The notes beneath the pieces are model-generated. The model saw only the letters and a program-made list of their open reading frames with translations, ran no database searches and had not been told where the DNA came from. A stretch of 24,304 bases of DNA, taken from the NCBI GenBank assembly GCA_910578455.1, contig CAJTQA010000048.1, positions 1 through 24,304 on the forward strand. The letters run 5' to 3'. This document shows, one piece after another, positions 15,036 through 21,766 of the stretch. Within the stretch, counting starts at the first letter, position 1. Each line of letters starts with the position of its first letter. This DNA is from an uncultured Dorea sp. (GTDB taxonomy: Bacteria > Bacillota > Clostridia > Lachnospirales > Lachnospiraceae). Both the position numbers and the translations under genes were made by a program.

Positions 15036-15728
15036 TTAAACAAGTTTCATCGGGTTGATCTTAACACCCGGTCCCATAGTAGAAGTAAGTGTCACGCTCT
15101 TTAAGAACTGACCCTTTACTGCTGCCGGCCTTGCTTTAATGATCGCCTCGATAAGCGTCTGGAAGTTGTCCGTAATCTGTTCCTCGGTAAAGGATGCTTT
15201 ACCAAGCGGCACATGGATAATGTTTGTCTTGTCAAGTCTGTACTCAATCTTACCAGCTTTGATATCCTGGATCGCCTTTGTAACGTCCATTGTTACCGTT
15301 CCGGCTTTCGGGTTCGGCATAAGGCCCTTTGGTCCAAGGACACGTCCGATACGTCCTACAACGCCCATCATATCCGGCGTGGCAACTACTACGTCAAACT
15401 CAAACCAGTTCTCTTTCTGGATTTTCTCGATAAGCTCCATTCCACCTACATAATCTGCTCCTGCCGCCTCAGCCTCTGCTGCTTTAGCGTCTTTTGCAAA
15501 TACAAGGATACGAACCTTTTTACCTGTTCCGTGCGGCAATACAACTGCGCCGCGGATCTGCTGGTCAGCGTGACGTCCGTCACATCCGGTTCTAACATGA
15601 GCCTCGATGGTCTCATCGAATTTGGCAACTGCGGTCTTCTTTACTAATGAAACTGCCTCTGCAACGTCATAGAGATTGCCTCTCTCGATTGCCTTTGCAG
15701 CCTCTGCATATTTCTTTCCTCTTTTCAT
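15036..15728 (-). CDS. rplA: Ribosomal protein L1
   Basis: 230 aa, full length. Conserved elements include the N-terminal MKRGKKYAEA, GTGKKVRILVFA, the GPKGLMPNPKAGTVT loop and the C-terminal SVTLTSTMGPGVKINP. L1 builds the mobile L1 stalk on 23S rRNA helix 76 that releases deacylated tRNA, and represses its own operon by binding mRNA that mimics that helix. Such a mimic is visible just upstream at 15744-15770. The ATG is preceded by AAGGAGG. Confidence 0.98.
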   Translation of the reverse strand: MKRGKKYAEAAKAIERGNLYDVAEAVSLVKKTAVAKFDETIEAHVRTGCDGRHADQQIRGAVVLPHGTGKKVRILVFAKDAKAAEAEAAGADYVGGMELIEKIQKENWFEFDVVVATPDMMGVVGRIGRVLGPKGLMPNPKAGTVTMDVTKAIQDIKAGKIEYRLDKTNIIHVPLGKASFTEEQITDNFQTLIEAIIKARPAAVKGQFLKSVTLTSTMGPGVKINPMKLV

Positions 15729-15743
15729 CTAAATAACCTCCTT

Positions 15744-15770
15744 GTGGTAATGTCGGGATAACCCTCCCAC
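15744..15770 (-). promoter_or_regulatory. Candidate L1-binding mRNA site before rplA
   Basis: On the minus strand the RNA would read GUGGGAGGG, a 4-nt loop, CCCGACAU, UACCAC. The outer GUGG/CCAC stem, 5' GA internal loop, GGG/CCC inner stem and CCGAC followed by UACCAC match the L1 site of bacterial 23S rRNA (GUGGGAGGC ... GCCGACC ... UACCAC). It ends just 2 nt before the AAGGAGG of rplA. Confidence 0.75.
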
Positions 15771-15797
15771 TTATTTATTTACAGTTTGAACATGGAA

Positions 15798-15930
15798 GTT
15801 CTTCTCGCTTTGCTCGAAGAACAGCTAAAACACTAAGCTCGAAAGTACCTCGCTAAGTCAATTTTGGTTCTTCTTCTCGCTTTGCTCGAAGAACGGCTAA
15901 AACACTAAGCTCGAAAGTACCTCGCTAAGT
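15798..15930. repeat. Two tandem copies of a ~61-64 bp palindromic repeat between rplK and rplA
   Basis: Copy 1 is 15798-15858 and copy 2 is 15867-15930, nearly identical apart from one extra TTC and one A/G change in copy 2. Each copy holds two inverted repeats: GTTCTTC...GAAGAAC, and CTAAGCTCG...CTCGCTAAG. In copy 2 the second palindrome extends to AACACT...AGTGTT and runs into the rplK stop codon; in copy 1 that outer arm is lost. The layout looks like a dispersed palindromic (REP/BIME-like) element. Inside the transcript it would form hairpins with no U tract. Confidence 0.85.
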
Positions 15931-15933
15931 GTT

Positions 15934-16359
15934 TTATGCCTCTACAGTTACTCCCATGGAGCGGCATGTTCCTTCAATCATACTCATAGCTGCCTCAACG
16001 CTTGCAGCGTTAAGGTCCGGCATCTTCAGCTCTGCGATTTCCTGGATCTGAGCCTTTGTGATCGTTGCAACTTTTTTCTTATTCGGTGTGCCTGAACCGG
16101 ATTTGATCTTGCAGGCTTTCTTGATAAGAACCGGCGCCGGCGGCGTCTTTGTGATAAAGCTGAAACTTCTGTCACTGTAAACTGTAATAACTACAGGAAT
16201 GATAAGATCACCCTGATCTGCAGTCCTGGCGTTAAACTGCTTTGTAAACTCTACGATGTTCACACCGTGCTGACCAAGCGCAGGTCCAACCGGTGGTGCC
16301 GGAGTTGCTTTTCCGGCAGGAATCTGTAACTTAATATAACCTTGTACTTTTTTTGCCAT
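15934..16359 (-). CDS. rplK: Ribosomal protein L11
   Basis: 141 aa, full length. It has the N-terminal domain (GYIKLQIPAGKATPAPPVGPALGQHGVN) and the C-terminal rRNA-binding domain (ITKTPPAPVLIKKACKIKSGSGTPNKKKV), ending VTVEA. L11 binds the GTPase-associated centre of 23S rRNA with the L10/L12 stalk. AAGGAGG precedes the ATG. The stop codon is abutted by the repeat pair at 15798-15930. Confidence 0.98.
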   Translation of the reverse strand: MAKKVQGYIKLQIPAGKATPAPPVGPALGQHGVNIVEFTKQFNARTADQGDLIIPVVITVYSDRSFSFITKTPPAPVLIKKACKIKSGSGTPNKKKVATITKAQIQEIAELKMPDLNAASVEAAMSMIEGTCRSMGVTVEA

Positions 16360-16374
16360 TTCAATTACCTCCTT

Positions 16375-16405
16375 GTGGTACTCCCGGAACTATCGTTCCT
16401 CCCAC
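16375..16405 (-). promoter_or_regulatory. Candidate L1-binding mRNA site before rplK
   Basis: On the minus strand GUGGGAGGAAC, a short loop, GUUCCGGGAG, UACCAC. The outer GUGG/CCAC stem, the 5' GA internal loop, the GGAAC/GUUCC inner stem and the terminal UACCAC repeat the layout of the site before rplA and of the 23S rRNA L1 site. It lies just before the AAGGAGG of rplK. Confidence 0.7.
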
Positions 16406-16446
16406 TTTTTAATTTTACTAACTTCAAAGTGCACTTCTTACAGAAA

Positions 16447-16962
16447 TTACATCTTCTTAACTTCTGCGAAACTGATTTCAACCGGCGTTTCGCGGCCGAA
16501 CAGTTCAACATTGATCGTAAGGCTCTGTTTCTGCACGTTCAGCGACTGGATGACTCCTATCGTGTCTGCCCATGCCCCGGCGATTACCCGGACAGTGTCT
16601 CCCTCTTCAAAATCAACGACAATGTTCTCCTGCCGGATTCCCAGCGGCACCATCTCAGCATCCGTAAGCGGCACCGGCTTGGAGCCGGGTCCTACGAACC
16701 CTGTAACGCCCCTCGTGTTCCTGACTACGTACCACGTATCGTCATTCATAATCATATGAATCAGCACGTAACCCGGGAACATCTTCTTTTGGGATGCTTT
16801 CTGGACACCGTTTTTTAGTTCCACCACTTCCTGCATCGGAACGCGGACTTCTAAAATCTGCTCCTCAAGATGCCTGTTTTCAATTGTCTTGTCAATGTTG
16901 GCTTTTACCTTGTTCTCATACCCTGAATAAGTATGAACTACGTACCATTTCGCCTCTGCCAT
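16447..16962 (-). CDS. nusG: Transcription elongation/antitermination factor NusG
   Basis: 171 aa. N-terminal NGN domain (KWYVVHTYSGYENKVK, KKMFPGYVLIHMIMND, VRNTRGVTGFVG) that binds RNA polymerase, and a C-terminal KOW domain at about 118-171 (FEEGDTVRVIAGAWADTIG) that contacts S10 or Rho. The KOW loop AGAWADTIG departs from the usual GPFA-type sequence. It lies 29 nt after secE and 87 nt before rplK in the standard order. Confidence 0.96.
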   Translation of the reverse strand: MAEAKWYVVHTYSGYENKVKANIDKTIENRHLEEQILEVRVPMQEVVELKNGVQKASQKKMFPGYVLIHMIMNDDTWYVVRNTRGVTGFVGPGSKPVPLTDAEMVPLGIRQENIVVDFEEGDTVRVIAGAWADTIGVIQSLNVQKQSLTINVELFGRETPVEISFAEVKKM

Positions 16963-16991
16963 ATAATCACCTTTCTTGCATGCAGTTCCAA

Positions 16992-17189
16992 TCAGCCCAG
17001 ATTGACAAGTATGTCAATACCGTTCTGAATCAGAAAGTCTATCAGTGCAATGATTACTCCGACTGTCACGGACACAGAAACAACCGCTGCCGTCTGTTTT
17101 GCAAGCGTTAACCTGTCTGGCCACATGATTTTCTTAAACTCTTTGTTAAGACCTTTGAACCAGCTATTTTTCTGAGCCTTCTCACTCAT
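16992..17189 (-). CDS. secE: Preprotein translocase subunit SecE
   Basis: 65 aa with one C-terminal membrane helix (about 35-58) preceded by the conserved amphipathic stretch FKKIMWPDRLTLAKQT. SecE clamps SecY in the SecYEG channel. I use the ATG at 17189 because AAAGGAG lies 8 nt upstream; the open frame extends to a GTG at 17198 that overlaps the SD itself. It lies between rpmG and nusG. Confidence 0.93.
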   Translation of the reverse strand: MSEKAQKNSWFKGLNKEFKKIMWPDRLTLAKQTAAVVSVSVTVGVIIALIDFLIQNGIDILVNLG

Positions 17190-17211
17190 GTCGTTCACTC
17201 CTTTGCAACGA

Positions 17212-17361
17212 TTACTTTGTTTCCTTGTGCAATGTGTGTGACCTGCAGAACTTACAGTACTTCTTTGTCTCCATACGCTCCGGATGCGTCTTCTTATCCT
17301 TCGTCATATTGTAGTTCCGCTGCTTGCATTCTGTACATTCCAATGTGATTCTTGTACGCAC
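17212..17361 (-). CDS. rpmG: Ribosomal protein L33 (zinc-ribbon, C+ form)
   Basis: 49 aa, short and easily missed. It starts at a GTG (17361) with GAGGTGG upstream and reads MRTRITLECTECKQRNY through to KEHTLHKETK-type C-terminus (SHTLHKETK). Cys9, Cys12, Cys36 and Cys39 form the zinc ribbon, so this is the zinc-binding form rather than the cysteine-less one. It is the first gene of the secE-nusG-rplKA transcript, 22 nt before secE. Confidence 0.95.
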   Translation of the reverse strand: MRTRITLECTECKQRNYNMTKDKKTHPERMETKKYCKFCRSHTLHKETK

Positions 17362-17402
17362 AACTTCCACCTCGCTTTTTCTTTATTCATTGATAGTTAC
17401 CT

Positions 17403-17441
17403 GGTAGCTTGCGAGGCTACCCCGGCATGATGGCATGCCGG
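17403..17441 (-). promoter_or_regulatory. Two adjoining hairpins in the rpmG leader
   Basis: CCGGCATG/CATGCCGG (17422-17441, 8-bp stem, 4-nt loop) directly abuts GGTAGC/GCTACC (17403-17421, 6-bp stem, 7-nt loop). They lie in the transcribed leader between the promoter at 17483-17511 and the rpmG start. Neither is followed by a U tract; a T8 run (17452-17459) instead precedes them. I do not recognise the structure. Confidence 0.6.
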
Positions 17442-17482
17442 TTTTAGGCATAAAAAAAAGACCTACTTCCATTCACTCTGAT

Positions 17483-17511
17483 AGTTTACCATATCAGGCA
17501 GATAAAAGCAA
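17483..17511 (-). promoter_or_regulatory. Promoter of rpmG-secE-nusG-rplK-rplA
   Basis: TTGCTT (17506-17511) and TAAACT (17483-17488) on the minus strand with a 17-nt spacer. Transcription would start near 17476, giving a leader of about 115 nt. Confidence 0.75.
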
Positions 17512-17550
17512 GCCTTTTTTGCCATTTAACATTTCCTGCTTCCTAATATG

Positions 17551-18531
17551 CTATTTTCTAAATACCCACAACTGTTTGATCTGGCTTGAGATTTCCTCAA
17601 AATCCCATGGCTTGTCCGTATTCGCCCTGCTATTCGGGTCATTGACGCGCAGCTTACCGTTCTCATATCTGGTAAATACGATAAAATGTCCTTCGGTCGT
17701 AAACGCTCCCGGGCCCATGACCGCCACCACCGGATTGCCCACTTCCAGGTTGTCCGCAATCCTTTTTTCATCAAGGGGAATCTCTGTCACATCAAACCCG
17801 AGCCGCTCTCCTCCCTCCGAGAAAAGCGCCCATGCCGTGCCGCTGCCTTCAGCAGCATATCCGTTCTCGGTGGAAAATTCCGCCATCCACGCCGGGTCTC
17901 TGGTCGTATCATTGCTCAGATACATCGCCACCATCGAAAGGCACGTAGGCCCGCACCCTGTCAGCCCCATTACGTTCCCGGAATACTGCGTATATCCCCA
18001 TCTCTGATCCCACTGCATCAAAAGCGGCATCTCATCCGCATCCGCATATTCGCTCAGATCAATCTCCGGACGCTCGTCCTTTTTCAGCGGATATTCCCAC
18101 ACGAACTTCTTTGCCTCCTGATTCCGCTCTAACAGCTCTAAAAGCTCCGGCGGGTAAGCCTCCATCGTCAGATCATGTTTTTTTGCGAAATCTTCCAATG
18201 TCTCTTCCTTTTTCGCCTTTGGCGCGGAATCCTTTTTCCCGTCTTTTCCTTTCAGCAGCCGAACCATTCCTATGCCCGCAAAGAGAACTACGCAGGCCAT
18301 CGCTCCCGCTATCGCCGCCTTTATTATGCGCTGCCTCTGCTTTCTCCGCCTCAGCGTTTTTTTCTTCCCCCTGTAACCCATATCCAGGCTTTTTCTGTCA
18401 CGCCTTCCATCTCGTCGCCCAAGATCTCTATGGCTGTTCCCAGGATAGTTTCGATAACTTCTTTCATAAACCCTATCATAATCCTCTCTCCTCCTAAGAT
18501 CCCTGCCATCTCCCCTGTATCCCATCTGCAC
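17551..18531 (-). CDS. Membrane-anchored C39-like cysteine peptidase
   Basis: 326 aa. An Arg-rich N-terminus of about 67 residues is followed by one membrane helix (about 68-92), a charged linker, and a C39_2-type papain-like domain from about 168: LLMQWDQRWGY, TGCGPTCLSMVAMYL with probable catalytic Cys193, His282 in GHFIVFTRYENG, and DPN at 298-300. The positive N-terminus inside and catalytic domain outside fit a type II surface protein. The target is unknown; relatives are often annotated only as C39 family. The frame starts at a GTG (18531) close behind GAGAGGGG; an ATG at 18525 is an equally reasonable start. Confidence 0.8.
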   Translation of the reverse strand: MQMGYRGDGRDLRRREDYDRVYERSYRNYPGNSHRDLGRRDGRRDRKSLDMGYRGKKKTLRRRKQRQRIIKAAIAGAMACVVLFAGIGMVRLLKGKDGKKDSAPKAKKEETLEDFAKKHDLTMEAYPPELLELLERNQEAKKFVWEYPLKKDERPEIDLSEYADADEMPLLMQWDQRWGYTQYSGNVMGLTGCGPTCLSMVAMYLSNDTTRDPAWMAEFSTENGYAAEGSGTAWALFSEGGERLGFDVTEIPLDEKRIADNLEVGNPVVAVMGPGAFTTEGHFIVFTRYENGKLRVNDPNSRANTDKPWDFEEISSQIKQLWVFRK

Positions 18532-18606
18532 TGCGCCCCTCTCTTGTAAGTATCATAGCTTATCCAGAAAACAAGAAAAAATATAAGCCCTCTGCCTGCT
18601 TGTTCC

Positions 18607-18612
18607 ATTATA
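18607..18612 (-). promoter_or_regulatory. Extended -10 box of the C39 peptidase gene
   Basis: TATAAT on the minus strand preceded by TGT (TGnTATAAT), with no recognisable -35. The sequence upstream is very AT-rich and holds the direct repeats at 18635-18683. Confidence 0.6.
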
Positions 18613-18634
18613 ACAGATAAAGTGCTTATATTTT

Positions 18635-18683
18635 TTTAGATTTTCAAATTAATTCATATATTTTTTCTTTAGATTTTTAAATT
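18635..18683. repeat. Direct repeat pair upstream of the C39 peptidase promoter
   Basis: TTTAGATTTTCAAATT (18635-18650) and TTTAGATTTTTAAATT (18668-18683) match at 15 of 16 positions and are 33 bp apart, close to three helical turns. They lie just upstream of the extended -10 box. They could be regulator sites or merely AT-rich sequence. Confidence 0.4.
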
Positions 18684-18687
18684 TTTC

Positions 18688-19461
18688 TTAATTTCCGCAC
18701 TCAATGCTAATCTCATTGAACAGAGCAAGCACATCCTCCACACACATGCCTTTTTTTTCTTCCCCCTTTTTGTCAAGGATCACTTCTCCCTGATGCATCA
18801 TCAGCAGGCGGTTCCCGTACTCTATCGCGTAGCGCAGGTTATGGGTAACCATGATTGTCGTAAGCTCCTTCTCCCGCACAATCCTGTCCGTCAGCTCCAT
18901 GATCATCTCCGCCGTCTTCGGGTCAAGAGCCGCCGTATGCTCATCCAGGATAAGGAATTCAATCGGCGTCATGGTGGACATAAGAAGGGCCATCGCCTGC
19001 CTCTGCCCGCCGGAGAGGGCTCCCACTTTCGCATCCATGCGGTCTTCAAGACCAAGATTCAACTGTCTGAGCTGCTCCCTGTAGTATCCGATGCGGGATT
19101 TATCCGTTCCTCTCCCCAAGCCGTAGAGCTTTCCCTTATTGTCCGCAAGAGACATATTTTCAAGAATCGTCATAGACGGGCACGTTCCCATGGAAGGATT
19201 CTGGTACACCCTGCCAATTTTGGCATTCCGTTTGTATTCTTTTTCCTTCGTTATATTTTTCCCGCCCATTAACACCTGGCCGGCCTCCGGCCTTATGCTG
19301 CCGCAGATAATGTTCAGCATGGAAGTCTTCCCGGAACCGTTGCTTCCCACCACTGCCGCAAACCCGCCTTTCTCCACCTTCAGGTTAAAGCCGTCAAACA
19401 GGCACATCTCGTTGACCGTGCCCGGATTATATATTTTATGGATATCTTTAAGCTCGAGCAT
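18688..19461 (-). CDS. trpZ: ABC transporter ATP-binding protein, tryptophan-type (TrpZ-like)
   Basis: 257 aa ATPase. Walker A GSNGSGKT (39-46), signature LSGGQ (149-153), Walker B FLILDE (169-174) and the H-loop histidine in MVTHNLRYAIEYG. The D-loop region reads DEHTAALDP, with His where most ABC proteins have Pro, as in the TrpZ-like group that pairs with PF04392 binding proteins. It powers uptake by the permease encoded just upstream, with which it overlaps by 14 nt. The Trp T-box before the operon assigns tryptophan, or a precursor, as substrate. Confidence 0.87.
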   Translation of the reverse strand: MLELKDIHKIYNPGTVNEMCLFDGFNLKVEKGGFAAVVGSNGSGKTSMLNIICGSIRPEAGQVLMGGKNITKEKEYKRNAKIGRVYQNPSMGTCPSMTILENMSLADNKGKLYGLGRGTDKSRIGYYREQLRQLNLGLEDRMDAKVGALSGGQRQAMALLMSTMTPIEFLILDEHTAALDPKTAEMIMELTDRIVREKELTTIMVTHNLRYAIEYGNRLLMMHQGEVILDKKGEEKKGMCVEDVLALFNEISIECGN

Positions 19462-20335
19462 CTTTATTCACCTTTGCCTTTCTCTCCATGCTGATGACAA
19501 GTATCACAAGGAACAGCACTGCTGTAATCAGCTTCATTGCCCGCGGCTCAAAGTTCCTCAGCGCAATGGCAACGCATGCCTTATAGATAACAGAGCCTGC
19601 CAGCACCGCCGCCGTCGTGCCGATAAACGACACCTTTTTAAACAGGCTCGTTCCGATAATTACGCTGGCAAGGCCAATGACGATCGCCCCCGTTCCCATA
19701 GAGATCTCAAAGACCCTCTCCTCCTGGGCAAATACGCATCCCGCCAGAGATACAAGCCCGTTTGCGATTGCCAGTCCTAAAATCTTTACATTCCCCTGGT
19801 CTTTTGCAAGCGCAGTGACTACCACGTCATTGTCGCCCACTGCCCGGAGAAGATACCCTGATTTTGTCTTGAGATAGAGATCCAGCAGCACTTTGCAGGC
19901 CAGCGCAATGGCAAGTATGATAATAAGTGTTTTATAAGGAGCCAGGGCGGACGGAATATGCTTATTTAAAAAGTCGTTTTTAAATATGCTCTCCTGCGAA
20001 AACAGCGGCACGTTAGCTGTTCCCGCAATGTAAAGGTTTATCGTCCAGAGCGCCGTCATCATGATGATCCCCGACAGGAGATCGCGCACCCTGCACTTTA
20101 CATGGATGAGCCCCGTGCACATCCCTGCTGCCGCCCCTGCCAGAAATGCAAGGGGCAGGGTAAGGTACGGATTCACCCCCCGGGTGACGAGAGCTGCTGT
20201 AATGGCCGCTCCCAGGGGAAAGCTCCCGTCTACCGTCAGATCCGGGAAATCCAGAATCTTATACGTGATATACACTCCCAGCGCCAATATCCCGTATATC
20301 ATGCCCTGCTCTAATATTGTTATTAAAAAATCCAT
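19448..20335 (-). CDS. trpY: ABC transporter permease, tryptophan-type (TrpY-like)
   Basis: 295 aa with about eight to nine hydrophobic helices, of the BPD_transp_2 permease type. ILALGVYITYKILDFPDLTVDGSF at the start and AVGDNDVVVTALAKDQG in the middle loop are typical of permeases paired with PF04392 binding proteins. GGAGGAG precedes the ATG. It lies 39 nt after the binding-protein gene and overlaps the ATPase gene. The C-terminus is basic and cytoplasmic. Confidence 0.88.
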   Translation of the reverse strand: MDFLITILEQGMIYGILALGVYITYKILDFPDLTVDGSFPLGAAITAALVTRGVNPYLTLPLAFLAGAAAGMCTGLIHVKCRVRDLLSGIIMMTALWTINLYIAGTANVPLFSQESIFKNDFLNKHIPSALAPYKTLIIILAIALACKVLLDLYLKTKSGYLLRAVGDNDVVVTALAKDQGNVKILGLAIANGLVSLAGCVFAQEERVFEISMGTGAIVIGLASVIIGTSLFKKVSFIGTTAAVLAGSVIYKACVAIALRNFEPRAMKLITAVLFLVILVISMERKAKVNKDARA

Positions 20336-20374
20336 AAACTCTCCTCCTGCACATGTCTTACATGTCCCTGCCTG

Positions 20375-21373
20375 TTACTGTGCGATTTCGCCAAAGCTCT
20401 CTACCGCACTGTCCGCCAGTTCCTGCGGAACCGTGATTCCAAGATTTTCCGCAACTTTATTATTCACATAAAATCCCGGCTCTGTAATCAGCTCAAACTT
20501 CATCTCCGATGCTTTTTTCTCACCTTTCAGCACCTGTGCCGCCATCTTTCCCGTCTGTTTCCCAAGGGCAATATAGTCAATCCCCTCCGCTGCAAGGCAG
20601 CCGGCCTTTACCTGCTCAATCTCGCTCCCAAATACCGGTACTTTCCTCTCGTTTGCCTTCTCCAGTATCGTCGGCAGAGATGCAACGACCGTGTTGTCCG
20701 TCAGGTTTGTGATGCAGTCTGCCTGGCTCAAAAGATCGTCTGCCGCCAGCGCTACGTCCGCAGTAGCCGTAATCCCCTTTTCAATCAGCTCAAACCCATA
20801 TTTTCCCGCCAGTGATTTATATTCTTCAATAGTAGAAACAGAGTTTGCCTCGCTTGTAGTGTACATGATTCCCAGTTTCTTTGCATCCGGAAGGATTTGG
20901 CGCATCATCTTAAGCTGTGCCTCCACCGGGAGCTTATCGGATGTTCCGCTAATCTCTCCCACAGGCGTCTTATCTTCACTTGCAAGCTCCGCTGCAACCG
21001 GATCGGTCACCGCGGTATAGATAACCGGTATGCCCGCGTCCATCGCCGCATTATAAGCGCTCTGGGCTGTAGGTGTTGCAATCGCGCAGATCAGATCTAC
21101 CTTATCGGACACAAATCCGTCAGAAATCTGCCCCGCCGTTCCCATATCGGCAACCGCGTTTTTCACATCTACCTTTAGGTTTTCTCCCTCTTTAATTCCC
21201 TCCTCGGCAAGCCCCTCAAGGAACCCTTTCCTGCAGTTGTCAAGAGAGCCGTGCTCCGCAAACTGGGAAATACCGATGGCATACCCTTCTTTTTCGGAAT
21301 TGCCGGCACACCCTGCCGTCATTACCGCCGCCATTGCCACTGTCAATAATCCTGCCATTACTTTGTTTTTCAT
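20375..21373 (-). CDS. trpX: ABC transporter substrate-binding lipoprotein, tryptophan-type (TrpX-like)
   Basis: 332 aa. Signal peptide MKNKVMAGLLTVAMAAVMTAGC with lipobox cysteine Cys22, then the PF04392 binding-protein start YAIGISQFAEHGSLDNCRKG. It would be anchored outside the membrane and deliver substrate to TrpY/TrpZ. I chose the ATG at 21373 (AGGAG at 9 nt, proper signal peptide); the frame stays open upstream to 21514 but that part is T-box RNA. Regulation is by the UGG-reading T-box just upstream, so expression should rise when tRNA-Trp is uncharged. Confidence 0.9.
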   Translation of the reverse strand: MKNKVMAGLLTVAMAAVMTAGCAGNSEKEGYAIGISQFAEHGSLDNCRKGFLEGLAEEGIKEGENLKVDVKNAVADMGTAGQISDGFVSDKVDLICAIATPTAQSAYNAAMDAGIPVIYTAVTDPVAAELASEDKTPVGEISGTSDKLPVEAQLKMMRQILPDAKKLGIMYTTSEANSVSTIEEYKSLAGKYGFELIEKGITATADVALAADDLLSQADCITNLTDNTVVASLPTILEKANERKVPVFGSEIEQVKAGCLAAEGIDYIALGKQTGKMAAQVLKGEKKASEMKFELITEPGFYVNNKVAENLGITVPQELADSAVESFGEIAQ

Positions 21374-21440
21374 TGTCTCATTCTCCTTTTCTTTTTTGCT
21401 TTTACCGTTGTCAGGAGAGAAAATCATAAGAGCGGATAAC

Positions 21441-21475
21441 AAAAAACCGCCCCAAACCCTACGGCTTGAGACGGT
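21441..21475 (-). terminator. Terminator of the Trp T-box
   Basis: On the minus strand ACCGTCTCAAGCC pairs (with G-U pairs) with GGGTTTGGGGCGGT and is followed by a T6-T7 run. It competes with the antiterminator that uses the T-box sequence at 21500-21512. Confidence 0.9.
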
Positions 21476-21724
21476 AATATATACTTCCATATATATCATC
21501 GCGGTACCACTCAAATTGACAAAATGTCCACTTTCTCATGTACTAACATACACTCCTGATTGATAACGGGTTCGGTTCCCGACAAGCCATACACTCAAAA
21601 GATTTCAGGCTGCCCTCGAAAGTCCATTCGCCTATCTGCTCTGTACGGCAATCCCACCACCTGCCGCTCTCTGTGACTTCGCTTAATAGATTACTACTCT
21701 TTCTCAACGGTTTTCTTATTTACG
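21441..21724 (-). ncRNA. T-box leader with Trp (UGG) specifier
   Basis: On the minus strand, Stem I carries the AGTAGTAATC segment and, on its 3' side, GAA-TGG-A in which TGG (21626-21624) is the specifier codon. The T-box proper GAGTGGTACCGCG lies at 21512-21500, then a terminator at 21441-21475. Uncharged tRNA-Trp would read UGG and pair its 3' end with UGGU to stabilise the antiterminator. It has its own promoter and directly precedes trpX. The UGG codon and the PF04392 neighbour support each other. Confidence 0.93.
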
Positions 21725-21730
21725 ATATTC

Positions 21731-21759
21731 ACTTTACCTCAGCAACGTGCATTTGTCAA
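21731..21759 (-). promoter_or_regulatory. Promoter of the Trp T-box / trpXYZ operon
   Basis: TTGACA (21754-21759) and TAAAGT (21731-21736) on the minus strand with a 17-nt spacer. It begins 8 nt after the MATE stop codon. Confidence 0.85.
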
Positions 21760-21766
21760 GCATTTT

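Noticed and set aside
15798..15930. CRISPR array
   Set aside because: Only two repeat copies, separated by 8 bp with no spacer-like unit, each palindromic throughout, and no cas genes nearby.
21374..21514. 47-residue N-terminal extension of the trpX frame
   Set aside because: The stretch is the T-box antiterminator and terminator region; the lipoprotein signal peptide begins at 21373 with a good SD.
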